DNA of 62,006 nt from Cohnella sp. AR92. GTDB taxonomy: Bacteria > Bacillota > Bacilli > Paenibacillales > Paenibacillaceae. This document shows, piece after piece, positions 15,575-24,546 of the stretch. The notes under the pieces are model-generated. The model had not been told where the DNA came from and ran no database searches. It saw only the letters and a list, made by a program, of their open reading frames with translations. The stretch spans positions 1 through 62,006 of the forward strand of contig NZ_RZJR01000023.1 in NCBI RefSeq assembly GCF_003990975.1, given 5' to 3'. Position 1 is the first letter of the stretch; each line of letters begins with the position of its first letter. The position numbers and the translations under genes are program-made.

Positions 15575-16444
15575 ATGAGAACATCCCGGCATACGCTGAG
15601 AGGCAGCGAGCTGTTCCGAGAGGGACAGCGGATCTACGTCAATCGGATCGAGGAGAAGTTCGATCTCGGCCAGCACGAGCATGACTTCATCGAATGGAAT
15701 TACGTGGCGGAGGGCAACGGCTATCACTACCTGGAGGATCGGGCGCTGCCGGCCTCGCGCGGCGATCTGTTCGCCCTCCCCGTGGGCAGCTCCCATGTTT
15801 TCCGTCCTTATTCTCTGGAGAAAAACCGTCGGCTGGTCGTCTACAACGTCGTGTTCGCCGAGGAGCTTATGGGCGAGATCGCGGAATCCGCGCCGGAGCT
15901 CGGGCTCGGCGAGCTATGGCGCTCGCTGTCCGCGGGCCCGCTCGAAGCCGGCATCGTGCGGGACCCGCTGCTTAGGCTGGAGCCGCTGTTCGAGCGGATG
16001 CACGAGGAGCATGCCGCCGCCAAGCCCGGCTACGGCGCCCTGCTCCGCTCGATGCTCGCGCAGCTCGTCATCGAGTGGGCGCGCCTGCTTTGCGCGGAGG
16101 CGGTTCCGGGGAATCGAACCGGCAGCGATCTGATCGGCGATGCCGCCTCCTTCGTCCGCGAGCGGGCGGCGGAACCGCTGACGATCCGCGAGGTCGCGGA
16201 AACGTTCCGCTTGAGCGAGCGGCACTTCCGCCGTCTGTTCAAGCGCCATACGGGGCAGACGTTCCACGAATTCGTGCAGCGCCAGCGAATCCTGACCGCC
16301 TGCGAGCTGCTGCGCACGACCCGCCACAAGCTGGACACGGTGGCGGGGATGGTCGGCTACCGGGATCTCCAAACCTTCTCGCGCGTCTTCAAGCGGATCG
16401 AAGGCAGCTCCCCGGGGCGGTATCGGAAGTCGTTCTTCCGGTGA
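15575..16444 (+). CDS. AraC-family transcriptional regulator
   Basis: This 289-residue regulator has an N-terminal cupin effector-binding domain (about 1-150; HEHDFIEWNYVAEGNGYHYL and LPVGSSHVFRP) and a C-terminal pair of helix-turn-helices (about 190-287). The second half ends in the AraC signature VAGMVGYRDLQTFSRVFKRIEGSSPGRYRK. The start at ATG 15575 has GGAGG 7 bases upstream. It is divergent from the GH78 rhamnosidase across a 210-bp region, the classical arrangement for a sugar-responsive activator, as in RhaS/RhaR. The ligand is likely rhamnose or a rhamnoside, an inference from context. Confidence 0.93.
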   Translation: MRTSRHTLRGSELFREGQRIYVNRIEEKFDLGQHEHDFIEWNYVAEGNGYHYLEDRALPASRGDLFALPVGSSHVFRPYSLEKNRRLVVYNVVFAEELMGEIAESAPELGLGELWRSLSAGPLEAGIVRDPLLRLEPLFERMHEEHAAAKPGYGALLRSMLAQLVIEWARLLCAEAVPGNRTGSDLIGDAASFVRERAAEPLTIREVAETFRLSERHFRRLFKRHTGQTFHEFVQRQRILTACELLRTTRHKLDTVAGMVGYRDLQTFSRVFKRIEGSSPGRYRKSFFR

Positions 16445-16562
16445 CGAGCCCTGCCTTGCCATTTCGCGTTCCGGCAAGACTTACCTCCGCCCGCCTCACC
16501 CATGCCACCGACTCACATTCCTGGACAGAGTCGATTCTCATTCGTTGGACAGTGTCTATTCT

Positions 16563-16747
16563 CTAACGGAACTGAGAGACCTTATTCAGCTTCAAAAGCA
16601 CGATTTTAAATTCTAACGGAACTGAGAGACGTTAATTTAAAGATAAAAGCCGTTAACGAGCCATTGGATATAAATTAAGGGCTCTTATTTCCGTTAAATT
16701 TTTTATTGCCTGTTTTTCGGGCAAATAAAGGCTGTGAGTTCCGTTAG
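16563..16747. repeat. Dispersed palindromic intergenic repeat
   Basis: CTAACGGAACTGAGAGAC occurs at 16563-16580 and again at 16613-16630. The reverse form AGTTCCGTTAG occurs at 16737-16747, with a weaker TTTCCGTTAAA at 16688. The stretch is AT-rich and has no reading frame. The unit-plus-inverted-end layout looks like a non-autonomous repeat element. It lies in an 833-bp gap (16445-17277) that carries no gene. Confidence 0.6.
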
Positions 16748-16779
16748 AACCGTCCGCGCGGCGAGGCTGGGTTTTTGGG

Positions 16780-17053
16780 TGGTTAGTATGGTGCATGGTT
16801 GGGTAGCGTGGCGTGCGGTTGACATGGTGTGCGGTGGCGTGGTGCGTGTTAGGCGTGTTGTTTGGCCGGCGTGGTAAGTAGTTAGCATGGTATGTGATTG
16901 GCGTGCTATGCGGTTGGCGTGGTGCGTAGTTGGCATGGTACGTAGTTAGCGTGGTATGTGGTTGGCGTGCCATGCGGTTGGCGTGGTATGCGGTTGGCGT
17001 GGTATGCGGTTGGCGTGGTATGCGGTTGGCGTGGTATGCGGTTGGCGTGGTGC
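16780..17053. repeat. 16-bp tandem repeat tract
   Basis: Four perfect copies of GGCGTGGTATGCGGTT occupy 16980-17043. They are preceded by about a dozen degenerate copies going back to about 16780. A minus-strand open frame through it encodes only His/Asn/Pro/Thr low-complexity sequence with no ribosome site, so I regard it as non-coding. Just after it, TTCGATT(C/T)TCTGAGTAAC is duplicated at 17065-17082 and 17114-17131. Confidence 0.8.
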
Positions 17054-17242
17054 CCGATCGGCTTCGATTCTCTGAGTAACTCCGTCCGATAACCCCCTCT
17101 GAGCTGCCGTTACTTCGATTTTCTGAGTAACTTGCCCACATGAGGACTCTGTCGTGTACCCTTCTTCATCAATCGCCTATGCCTTAGACTCGAATCAGGT
17201 GATCTCAAAGCAAATCTCTGGATCAACTTGCGAGAATAGAGA

Positions 17243-17274
17243 AAAATAAGGCGCAGAGCCAAGCTCTGCGCCTT
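17243..17274 (-). terminator. cysJI operon terminator
   Basis: AAGGCGCAGAGC (17248-17259) pairs with GCTCTGCGCCTT (17263-17274). On the minus strand the stem is followed by ATTTTTC, a strong intrinsic terminator just after the cysI stop. Confidence 0.9.
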
Positions 17275-17277
17275 GCT

Positions 17278-19017
17278 TTAACTATGGAAGTTCGTCCCGT
17301 CCGTTACCGCCTTCACGTAACCGGCGCGGACGACGAAATCGCCGAAGTGCTCTCCCTCGCTCCGTTCAACCGCATAGCGGTTGATGATCGGCTTCAGGGT
17401 ATCGATGATCTCCTCTTCGCCGATGTTCTCGCGGTACATCTTGCTGAGGCGGTCGCCACGGAAGCTGGCGCCCATGTACATGTTGTACTTGCCCGGGGAC
17501 TTGCCGATGAAGGCGATCTCGCCCAGCGCGGGCCGTGCGCAGCCGTTCGGGCAGCCCGTCATGCGAATGTTGATCTCTTCGTCGCGCAGGCCGGCTTCCT
17601 CCAGAATCGGCTCCAGCTTCTCGATGAGCGACGGCAGGTAGCGTTCCGCTTCGGCCATGGCGAGGCCGCAGGTCGGAAGCGCGACGCAGGAGAGCGCGCT
17701 GCGGCGAAGCGCCGAGTATTGCGAGCCTTCGCCGATGCCGTATTCCTTCAGGATGGCGGCGATCTTCGTCTTCTTCTGGCTCGTCACGTTCGCGATGACG
17801 AGGTTCTGGTTCGCCGTCAGGCGGAAGTCGCCGGTGTGGATCTTCGCGACTTCGCGCAGCGCCGTGCGAAGCGGATAGCCCTCGACGTCCTTGACGCGGC
17901 CGGCTTGAACGTACAGGTTCAGGTTCCACTTGCCGTCCTTGCCCTTGATCCAGCCGTAACGATCTCCCGTGTGCTCGAAGCTGAACTCGCGGGCCGGCTG
18001 AAGCTTCCAGCCGAGGCGGTCATGCAGCTCGTCCACGAACCATTCCAAGCCATGGCGGTCGATCGTGTACTTGAAGCGGGCGTTCTTCCGCACGGAGCGG
18101 TTGCCGTAATCTCGCTGGATCGTGACCGTCTTCTCTGCGACGGCGAGCACCTGATCCGGAGTGACGAAGCCGATCACCTTGGCGAGCTGCGGGTACGTCG
18201 CCGTATCCCCGTGGGTCATGCCCATGCCTCCGCCTACGCAGACGTTGAAGCCGACCAGCTTGCCCTTTTCCACGATGGCGATGTAACCCAAATCCTGAGA
18301 ATAGATGTCCACGTCGTTCGACGGAGGAACCGCGATGCCGATCTTGAACTTCCGCGGCAGGTAGACCGGTCCGTAGATCGGCTCGACCGAGTCGCCCTCG
18401 ATGCCGTCGCTCTGCGGCAAGCTGTCGAGAACCTTCTCGCCGTCCAGCCAGATCTCATGGTAGGCCGGCGTCTTCGGAGCCAGATGGCTCGTCAGCTGCT
18501 GCGCCCAATGGAACACCTCGCCGTGAACCTCGGACTGATAGGGATTCGGGTTGCACATGACGTTGCGGCTGACGTCGCCGCAAGCGGCCAGCGTCGAGAG
18601 CAGCGCCTGATTGATCTCTTGGATCGTTTTCTTCAAATTCCACTTTAGCACGCCGTGAAGCTGGAACGCCTGGCGAGTCGTGAGCTTCAGGCTGCCCGTG
18701 CCGTACTTGTCGGCCAGCTCATCCATGACGAGCCATTGCTCCGGAGTCGCGACGCCGCCCGGGGTGACAACGCGAAGCATGAACTGGTAGTAAGGCTCCA
18801 GCTTCTGCTTCTCCCGCTCGTTGCGATGATCGCGATCGTCCTGCATGTAGCTGCCGTGGAACTTCAGCAGCCGGTTGTCCAGATCGGGCAGGCCGCCCGT
18901 GACCCGGTTCGCAAGAGATTCCGTAAGCGAGCCCTTCAGGTAATGACTCTCCCTCTTCAGGTGCTCGACGTCGCTCGGAGGTCCGCCGATCGGCTCCGCC
19001 TTGTGGTTCTTCGCCAT
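17278..19017 (-). CDS. cysI: Sulfite reductase (NADPH) hemoprotein beta-subunit
   Basis: This 579-residue assimilatory sulfite reductase subunit reduces sulfite to sulfide with six electrons passed from CysJ. It has two repeats of the ferredoxin-like/siroheme domain. The cluster-binding cysteines lie in SCVALPTCGLAM and TGCPNGCARP in the C-terminal third, the [4Fe-4S]-siroheme signature. Arg/Lys-rich TRQAFQLHGV (about 115-125) contacts siroheme and sulfite. I choose ATG 19017 (MAKNHK) with AAGGAG 9 bases upstream; an extension to TTG 19026 would sit too close to it. It is 26 bp downstream of cysJ in the same operon and ends at a strong terminator. Confidence 0.96.
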   Translation of the reverse strand: MAKNHKAEPIGGPPSDVEHLKRESHYLKGSLTESLANRVTGGLPDLDNRLLKFHGSYMQDDRDHRNEREKQKLEPYYQFMLRVVTPGGVATPEQWLVMDELADKYGTGSLKLTTRQAFQLHGVLKWNLKKTIQEINQALLSTLAACGDVSRNVMCNPNPYQSEVHGEVFHWAQQLTSHLAPKTPAYHEIWLDGEKVLDSLPQSDGIEGDSVEPIYGPVYLPRKFKIGIAVPPSNDVDIYSQDLGYIAIVEKGKLVGFNVCVGGGMGMTHGDTATYPQLAKVIGFVTPDQVLAVAEKTVTIQRDYGNRSVRKNARFKYTIDRHGLEWFVDELHDRLGWKLQPAREFSFEHTGDRYGWIKGKDGKWNLNLYVQAGRVKDVEGYPLRTALREVAKIHTGDFRLTANQNLVIANVTSQKKTKIAAILKEYGIGEGSQYSALRRSALSCVALPTCGLAMAEAERYLPSLIEKLEPILEEAGLRDEEINIRMTGCPNGCARPALGEIAFIGKSPGKYNMYMGASFRGDRLSKMYRENIGEEEIIDTLKPIINRYAVERSEGEHFGDFVVRAGYVKAVTDGTNFHS

Positions 19018-19043
19018 AGTTGTCAACTCCTTCGATTATGCGA

Positions 19044-20906
19044 TTAATAAACGTCCCGTTGGTAACGGCCTTGTTCTTGCAGTTCGGACAAATATTGCGC
19101 GGCAGCCTCGGGAGACTTGTTCCCGTACTGTCCGATAATCGTCAGCAAGGCGGATTGCACGTCATGGGCCATGTGCTTCTCGTCTCCGCAGACGTACACA
19201 TGAGCGCCGTTCTGCAGCCACTTGTACAGCTCTTCGCCGTTCTCAAGCATGCGATGCTGCACGTACACCTTCTCGTCCGTATCGCGGGAGAAAGCGACGT
19301 CGAGCTTCGTCAGTACGCCGTCCTTCAGCATGCGCTGCCAGTCGGTTTGGTACAGGAAGTCGGTGACGAAGTGACGGTCTCCGTAGAACAACCAGGACGG
19401 ACCCGTTGCGCCCAGCTCTTCGCGATCCTCCATGAAAGCGCGGAACGGAGCGACGCCCGTGCCCGGCCCGATCATGATGACCGGCGTCTCCGGATCGACC
19501 GGCGGCTTGAAGTTCGGATTCTGCTGGATAAAAATCGGCAGCGTGTCGCCCGGAACGAGACGTTCGGAAGCATACACCGAGCACACTCCCTTGCGGTCGC
19601 GGCCATGCGCTTCGTATTCCACCTTGCGGATCGTCAAGTGCACTTCGTCCGGATGGGAGTTCAGGCTGCTCGCGATCGAGTACAAGCGCGGCGGCAGCTT
19701 GCGAAGCAGGTTCGCCAGGTCTCCGGGCGCGAGCGTCCATGGTGAGTAATCCTTCAGCAGATCCAGCAGATCGCGGCCGTCGATGTAAGCCCTCAATTGC
19801 TCTTTATTCTCCGGCTTAACCAGCTCCGCGAGCTTCTCGTCGCCCGAGTAAGCGACGGCTTTCTCCAGCAGCGGCTTGGTCAGCACGGTAATCTCGTAAT
19901 GGTTCAGCAATGCCTTGCGCAGCGGGGACGTCTCGCCGGCCTTGCCGGTCGCGACGGGCTCCTCCGGATTCCACTGCTGGTAAGCGATGATCTCATCAAC
20001 CAGTGCGGGGTCGTTCTGCGGATAGACGCCGACGGCATCGCCCGGCGAATAGGTCAGGCCGGAGCCCTCCAGCGACAGCTCGATATGGCGGGTCTCGCGG
20101 TCCGAATCCCGGCCGTTCAGGTTCAGGCTCTCCAGCACTTCCGCGTGGAACGGATTCGCGCGCGAATATTCCGATTCCCCTGCGGCAGGAGCGGCAGCGG
20201 ACGCCGCCGTTGCGCCGGCCGCGGAAGCCGTCTGCGCAGAAGCCGCGCTGACTGCCTTGCCTACGGCAGCCAGCCATCCGGAAGCCGCCTCCTCGAAGTC
20301 CACGTCGCAGTCGACGCGGTCCGCGATTCGTTCCGCTCCGAGCTCCGCGAGTCTGGCGTCGAAGTCTTGGCCGGTCTTGCAGAAGAATTCGTATGAAGTA
20401 TCTCCGAGCGCAAGGACGGAGAACTTGATGCCGTCCAGCTTCGGCGCGCGCTTGCTATGCAAGAACTCGTAGAAGGAGATCGCATTGTCGGGCGGATCGC
20501 CTTCGCCATGCGTGCTGGCCAGAATGAACAGATGGCCTGCCTTCTTCAGGTTGTTCGTCTTGTACTTGTTCATCGCGGACAGCGTAACCTCGAAGCCTTG
20601 GCCCTTCAACTGCTCGGCCAGGCGTCCGGCCAAACGCTGCGCGTTGCCCGTCTGGGAGCCGAACAGGATCGTCGCTTCGCGCGGCCCTTGCGGCACGGCT
20701 GCGGCAACGGCTGCCGGCGCTTCCGGTGCTTCGATCGCGGCCGAAGCCTGCAGCGCGGCCCCGGCGTTGCCGCCGGCGCGATAGAAAGTCAGAAATCCGT
20801 TCAGCCAATGAATCTGGGCTTCCGTCAGCGTCGGGAGAAGCTTGTTGAGAAGCTCGGCTTGCTCGCTTGTGAACGGACTATTCGTTACATGAAGTTGCAA
20901 CTGCAT
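19044..20906 (-). CDS. cysJ: Sulfite reductase (NADPH) flavoprotein alpha-subunit
   Basis: This protein of about 620 residues carries electrons from NADPH through FAD and FMN to CysI. An N-terminal Ala-rich linker precedes a flavodoxin domain (about 75-215: ILFGSQTGNAQRLA, ASTHGEGDPPDNA, LALGDTSYEFFCKTG). Then come the FAD-binding domain (about 240-470: PRLYSIASS, GVCSVYASERL) and the NADPH-binding domain (about 480-620: MIGPGTGVAPFRAFMEDR, YVCGDEKHMAHDV, ending RDVY). The ATG at 20906 has GAGGTGG directly abutting it. TTG 20900 is better spaced and may be the true start. A candidate promoter TTGAAG-17-TAGTAT lies about 45-85 bp upstream. It is first in the cysJI operon. Confidence 0.95.
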   Translation of the reverse strand: MQLQLHVTNSPFTSEQAELLNKLLPTLTEAQIHWLNGFLTFYRAGGNAGAALQASAAIEAPEAPAAVAAAVPQGPREATILFGSQTGNAQRLAGRLAEQLKGQGFEVTLSAMNKYKTNNLKKAGHLFILASTHGEGDPPDNAISFYEFLHSKRAPKLDGIKFSVLALGDTSYEFFCKTGQDFDARLAELGAERIADRVDCDVDFEEAASGWLAAVGKAVSAASAQTASAAGATAASAAAPAAGESEYSRANPFHAEVLESLNLNGRDSDRETRHIELSLEGSGLTYSPGDAVGVYPQNDPALVDEIIAYQQWNPEEPVATGKAGETSPLRKALLNHYEITVLTKPLLEKAVAYSGDEKLAELVKPENKEQLRAYIDGRDLLDLLKDYSPWTLAPGDLANLLRKLPPRLYSIASSLNSHPDEVHLTIRKVEYEAHGRDRKGVCSVYASERLVPGDTLPIFIQQNPNFKPPVDPETPVIMIGPGTGVAPFRAFMEDREELGATGPSWLFYGDRHFVTDFLYQTDWQRMLKDGVLTKLDVAFSRDTDEKVYVQHRMLENGEELYKWLQNGAHVYVCGDEKHMAHDVQSALLTIIGQYGNKSPEAAAQYLSELQEQGRYQRDVY

Positions 20907-21067
20907 CCACCTCGCACGATTCGTTATATATCCGACAACGTCACTATGTTTTCATTGTTTTAATACTACCCTAGACGGAAGCAACCTTCAATGACTTCGG
21001 CATGAGTTGTCTATAAGACTTTCTGCAGGATTTATTATTTTTCATTATAAAACGGCCGAACTCGGCA

Positions 21068-21103
21068 AAAAAAACAGCGCGCCGCGGGATGCGGCGCGCT
21101 GCT
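21068..21103 (-). terminator. Minus-strand terminator-like hairpin upstream of cysJ
   Basis: AGCGCGCCGC pairs with GCGGCGCGCT around GGGAT (about 21077-21101). On the minus strand it is followed by eight T. It sits between the divergent cysJ and ferritin-like genes, upstream of the likely cysJ promoter, so it terminates no annotated gene in this window. It could end an antisense or leader RNA. I see no S-box or T-box motifs next to it. Confidence 0.7.
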
Positions 21104-21167
21104 ATCTCACCTAAGGTTAAAGCTCAGCATACGATGTAGGCGAATATATGGAGAGGAAGTTGATCCC

Positions 21168-21650
21168 TTGTATTATTCGCCTATCTATCGGAATGAAACG
21201 AATCCGTCCCAGCCATCGGGTTCTGCAAATGCCGCGAATCCCTCAAGCAATCCGGTTCCCGCTCTGTTTCTAGACCTCGAGAAAGCGCTGAACGGAGAAT
21301 ATTCCGCCATTGCCTGCTACGAGCAGCTAGCTAAGCTGGCTCCGAACGAGGAGCAGCGGAACCGAATTCTCGAGATTCGGAACGATGAGATCCGGCATTA
21401 CCAGATCATCTCGCAGATGTACGTCACGATGGCCGGCAAGCAGCCCGCTCCGCAGCTGACGGAACCGTGCCCGACCGAGTATAAGGCCGGACTTCTCGCC
21501 GCCTTCAAGGACGAGCAAGAGACGGTGGACTTCTACCTCGGCATCACCGACCAGACGAACATCCCTTACGTCAAAGAGACCTTCCGAAGAATCGCGGCCG
21601 ACGAGCAGAACCATGCGGTGTGGTTTCTCTATCTGCTTATGCAATGCTAA
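21168..21650 (+). CDS. Ferritin-like (rubrerythrin-type) diiron protein
   Basis: This 160-residue protein has a low-complexity Ser/Asn/Pro N-terminus (1-30) and a four-helix ferritin-like domain (35-160). Metal-ligand style motifs are present on each helix: NGEYSAIACYEQL (Glu), RNDEIRHYQ (ExxH), KDEQETVDFY (Glu) and AADEQNHAVWF (ExxH). This is the ferritin-like superfamily pattern of rubrerythrins and of small Bacillus spore/coat ferritin-like proteins. The C-terminal rubredoxin domain is absent. The only in-frame start is TTG 21168 behind GAGAGGAAG. A role in iron or peroxide handling is inferred, and it may be sporulation-linked. Confidence 0.82.
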   Translation: MYYSPIYRNETNPSQPSGSANAANPSSNPVPALFLDLEKALNGEYSAIACYEQLAKLAPNEEQRNRILEIRNDEIRHYQIISQMYVTMAGKQPAPQLTEPCPTEYKAGLLAAFKDEQETVDFYLGITDQTNIPYVKETFRRIAADEQNHAVWFLYLLMQC

Positions 21651-21654
21651 TCGA

Positions 21655-21687
21655 AATCCGAGGCCAGAAGGCCTCGGATTATCTTTA
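21655..21687. terminator. Bidirectional terminator
   Basis: AATCCGAGGCC (21655-21665), loop AGAA, GGCCTCGGATT (21670-21680), with ATCTTTAT on the plus side and TCGATT on the minus side. It separates the convergent ferritin-like gene and the sugar ABC permease gene. Confidence 0.85.
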
Positions 21688-22902
21688 TCCTCTCTTCTTG
21701 CGCGTCATGACGTCGAAGATAACGGCTGCCGCCAGTACGCCGCCGCGGATCATGTACTGGTACGAGATACCGACGCCGAGCAGGTTCATCCCGTTCGTCA
21801 GCGATGCCATGACGATGGCGCCGATGATCGATCCGGTAACCTTGCCGACGCCGCCGGCGGCCGATACGCCGCCGACATATGCGGCGGCAATGGCATCCAA
21901 CTCGAACAGCGTGCCCGCCGTCGGCGCTGCCGATTGCATCCGCGCCGTGAACAGAATGCCGCTTAGCGCGGAGAGCAGGCCCATTGAGCCGAAAACGATA
22001 TAGGTAATCTTCTTCACGCTGATCCCGCTGAGATGCGCCGCTTCCGGGTTGCTGCCCACCGCATAGATATGGCGGCCGAGCACCGTCTTCGTCGTCAGGA
22101 AGTGATAAATCACGACGACGAGCACCATAATGATGGCCGTCCATGAGAAGCCTTCGTAACCGGCGAGAATCCACGTGATGTACGCGATGATCGCCGAGAT
22201 AAACACAAGCTTCGCCGCGAACATGCCGCCGGAGAGAACCTCGAAATTGTACTTTTGCTTATTCCGACGATTCTGGAATTCAAAGTAGATGTACAGCAGA
22301 ATGACGACTAGACCGAGAATCAGCGAGAGCAGCTTCAAGCCCCCGACCTCGGTAATCTCAGGCACATAGCCGTTGCCGAGAGCGTTGAAATGCTCGTTGG
22401 CGATGCTGATCGTACCCGTCTTCTCCAATACTTGCTGCAGGGCGCCGCGGAAGATCAACATCGCGGCAAGGGAGGAGACGAATGCCGGAATCCCGACCGA
22501 AGCGACCAGTACGCCGTTGAACATTCCGATCACGATGCCGAGCACGAGGACGATCAGGATCGTCAGGTAGACGGGAACGCCGTTCTTTACCATCAGCAGC
22601 GCGGCTAACGCTCCCATGAAGCCTGCCGCATAGCCGACAGATAAGTCGATGTGCCGGATGACGATGACGAGCGTCATGCCTACCGCGAGCACGGCGATGT
22701 AACCCGTTGCGTCGATCAAATTGCTAATGTTGCGCGAAGAGATGAACAAGCCATCGGTCATGATCGAGAATACCGCGATGATAACGACCAGGGCGATGTA
22801 CATCCCGTACTCGCGAATGTTGGATTTGAGAAGCGTCCCCGCTTCCTTTAGCAACGTTGGTTGAGGCTGCCTCGCCTCTTGGACAGCGTTGTTCAAATTC
22901 AT
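21685..22902 (-). CDS. Monosaccharide ABC transporter permease (GguB/XylH type)
   Basis: This 405-residue integral membrane protein of the BPD_transp_2 (RbsC/XylH) family has about 10-12 helices. Family marks are HIDLSVGYAAGFMGALAALL (about 84-103; the LSVG motif), GVLVASVGIPAFVSSLAAMLIFRG (about 149-172) and AAYVGGVSAAGGVGKVTGSIIGA near the C-terminus. The length of about 400 and the cytoplasmic linker EFQNRRNKQKYN match GguB/XylH rather than the shorter RbsC. It forms the pore for pentose/hexose import with the ATPase encoded 11 bp upstream and the binding protein before that. Confidence 0.95.
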   Translation of the reverse strand: MNLNNAVQEARQPQPTLLKEAGTLLKSNIREYGMYIALVVIIAVFSIMTDGLFISSRNISNLIDATGYIAVLAVGMTLVIVIRHIDLSVGYAAGFMGALAALLMVKNGVPVYLTILIVLVLGIVIGMFNGVLVASVGIPAFVSSLAAMLIFRGALQQVLEKTGTISIANEHFNALGNGYVPEITEVGGLKLLSLILGLVVILLYIYFEFQNRRNKQKYNFEVLSGGMFAAKLVFISAIIAYITWILAGYEGFSWTAIIMVLVVVIYHFLTTKTVLGRHIYAVGSNPEAAHLSGISVKKITYIVFGSMGLLSALSGILFTARMQSAAPTAGTLFELDAIAAAYVGGVSAAGGVGKVTGSIIGAIVMASLTNGMNLLGVGISYQYMIRGGVLAAAVIFDVMTRKKRG

Positions 22903-22913
22903 GGTTGTTCCTC

Positions 22914-24434
22914 CTATTGCGTAGCAAGATGCATAATTTGTTCCTGATCGGCTTCCTGAGCGGACAGTTCGCCTTTGATGCGGCCTTCCGCCATGACGTA
23001 CACGCGATCGCTCATGCCAAGTACTTCGCCAAGCTCCGACGAGATCATGATGATGCTCATGCCTTCGTCGATCAGCTTGTTCATAATCGTATAAATCTCG
23101 AACTTGGCGCCAACGTCGATTCCGCGGGTCGGCTCATCGAGGATGAGCAGCTTGGGACCTACGAACAGCCATTTGCCGAGGGATACCTTTTGTTGGTTGC
23201 CGCCGCTCAGGTTGCCGACAAGCTGCTCGATAGAGGGCGCTTTGATATACAGCGAGTCCTTGTAGGAATTCGCGACCTGAATCTCTTCGTTGGCGTTGAG
23301 AACTCCCCTGGAAGCGACGCCGCGTAAGTTCGCGGCCGTCAGGTTGCGGCGAATGTCTTGAATGAGGAACAAGCCGTCGCCCTTGCGATCCTCTGTCACA
23401 TACGCCATCCCCGCCTCAATGGCATGGCTCGTATGCCGGAACGTTGCCGGCTTGCCGTTTACCAGCATCTCCCCCTTCAGCCGATAAGCTCTGGGATTGC
23501 CGAAGATGCTTAGCGCGAACTCGGTTCGTCCCGATCCCATCAAACCGGCGATGCCGATGATCTCACCCTTTTTGACATGCAGGTTAACCTCTTTGACGAC
23601 CGTTCTGGCCAGCTTGGCATCGTACGCGGACCAATTCTTCACTTCGAGAATATTTTCTCCGAACGATTTCTTCGCTCTCTTCGGGTAAATATCTTCGATC
23701 TCGCGGCCGACCATGTTCTTGATGATGACGCGCTCCGAAAGCTCTCCTTTGGAAGCGTCGAGCGTGCAGATCGTACGCCCGTCGCGGAGAATCGTCGCCT
23801 TGTCCGCAACCGCGATAACTTCCTTAAGCTTGTGCGAGATCATGATGCTGGTAATGCCTTGCTTCTTCAGCTCCCGCAACAAATTAAGCAGATTCTCGCT
23901 ATCGTTCTCGTTCAAGGCGGCCGTCGGCTCGTCTAATATGAGCAAACGAACGTTTTTACTCAGCGCCTTGGCAATCTCGACAAGCTGCTGCTTGCCTACG
24001 CCGAGATCCTTGATCAACGTCTCGGGATTCACGTCCAGCCCGACTTTGGCAAGCATGCTCTTCGCTTGCACGATCGTCTGATTCCAGTCGATCGTGGCGC
24101 CGCGTTTGATCTCGTTGCCGGCAAAAATATTTTCGTACACGCTCAGATCCGGAAACAAGGCAAGCTCCTGATAAATGATGCCGATGCCCGCATGCACGCT
24201 GTCCGCGATCTTCTCAAACTTCTGCACCTTGCTATCGAGTACAATATCTCCGGAGTACGTTCCGTGCGGATACACGCCGCTAAGCACTTTCATCAGCGTC
24301 GATTTGCCTGCGCCGTTCTCGCCGACGAGGAAGTGAATCTCGCCCCGCTCCACCTTGAAGTTGACATCGGACAGCGCCTTGACGCCCGGAAATTCCTTGG
24401 AGATCTTGTTCATTTCCAAAATATAGTCACTCAT
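22914..24434 (-). CDS. Monosaccharide ABC transporter ATPase (GguA/XylG type)
   Basis: This 506-residue tandem ATPase has two ABC domains. The first (about 1-240) has Walker A GENGAGKST, signature GVGKQQLVEIAKAL (LSGGQ-like but degenerate), and Walker B LLILDEPTAAL. The second (about 255-506) has GLMGSGRTE in place of Walker A, signature LSGGNQQKVSLGKWL and Walker B LLILDEPTRGID. This fused, asymmetric pair is standard for the RbsA/XylG/GguA group. ATG 24434 has AAGGAG 8 bases upstream. It is the middle gene of the binding protein-ATPase-permease operon. Its expression relative to the binding protein may be lowered by the hairpin upstream. Confidence 0.95.
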   Translation of the reverse strand: MSDYILEMNKISKEFPGVKALSDVNFKVERGEIHFLVGENGAGKSTLMKVLSGVYPHGTYSGDIVLDSKVQKFEKIADSVHAGIGIIYQELALFPDLSVYENIFAGNEIKRGATIDWNQTIVQAKSMLAKVGLDVNPETLIKDLGVGKQQLVEIAKALSKNVRLLILDEPTAALNENDSENLLNLLRELKKQGITSIMISHKLKEVIAVADKATILRDGRTICTLDASKGELSERVIIKNMVGREIEDIYPKRAKKSFGENILEVKNWSAYDAKLARTVVKEVNLHVKKGEIIGIAGLMGSGRTEFALSIFGNPRAYRLKGEMLVNGKPATFRHTSHAIEAGMAYVTEDRKGDGLFLIQDIRRNLTAANLRGVASRGVLNANEEIQVANSYKDSLYIKAPSIEQLVGNLSGGNQQKVSLGKWLFVGPKLLILDEPTRGIDVGAKFEIYTIMNKLIDEGMSIIMISSELGEVLGMSDRVYVMAEGRIKGELSAQEADQEQIMHLATQ

Positions 24435-24489
24435 CGTTTGCACTCCTTAGCCAACCAATTCCGCAACTCCCATATCGCCCGTAGATAAA

Positions 24490-24521
24490 GGAATAGTGAT
24501 AGACGAATCCATCACTATTCC
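24490..24521 (-). promoter_or_regulatory. Intercistronic hairpin between binding protein and ATPase genes
   Basis: A perfect 11-bp inverted repeat, GGAATAGTGAT / ATCACTATTCC, with a 10-base loop lies in the 112-bp gap after the binding-protein gene. On the minus strand only TTTATC follows, so it is at most a partial terminator. Such hairpins commonly stabilise the upstream message and reduce downstream ABC gene expression; that role is inferred. Confidence 0.65.
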
Positions 24522-24546
24522 GCGCGAACTATTCGACGTCCAATTC

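Noticed and set aside
16653..17141. 162-codon minus-strand frame rich in His, Thr, Asn and Pro
   Set aside because: It is simply a translation of the 16-bp tandem repeat, with no ribosome site or conserved start.
20907..21167. SAM (S-box) or T-box leader for cysJI
   Set aside because: The terminator is present but none of the conserved S-box or T-box elements are recognisable, and the hairpin lies upstream of the likely cysJ promoter.
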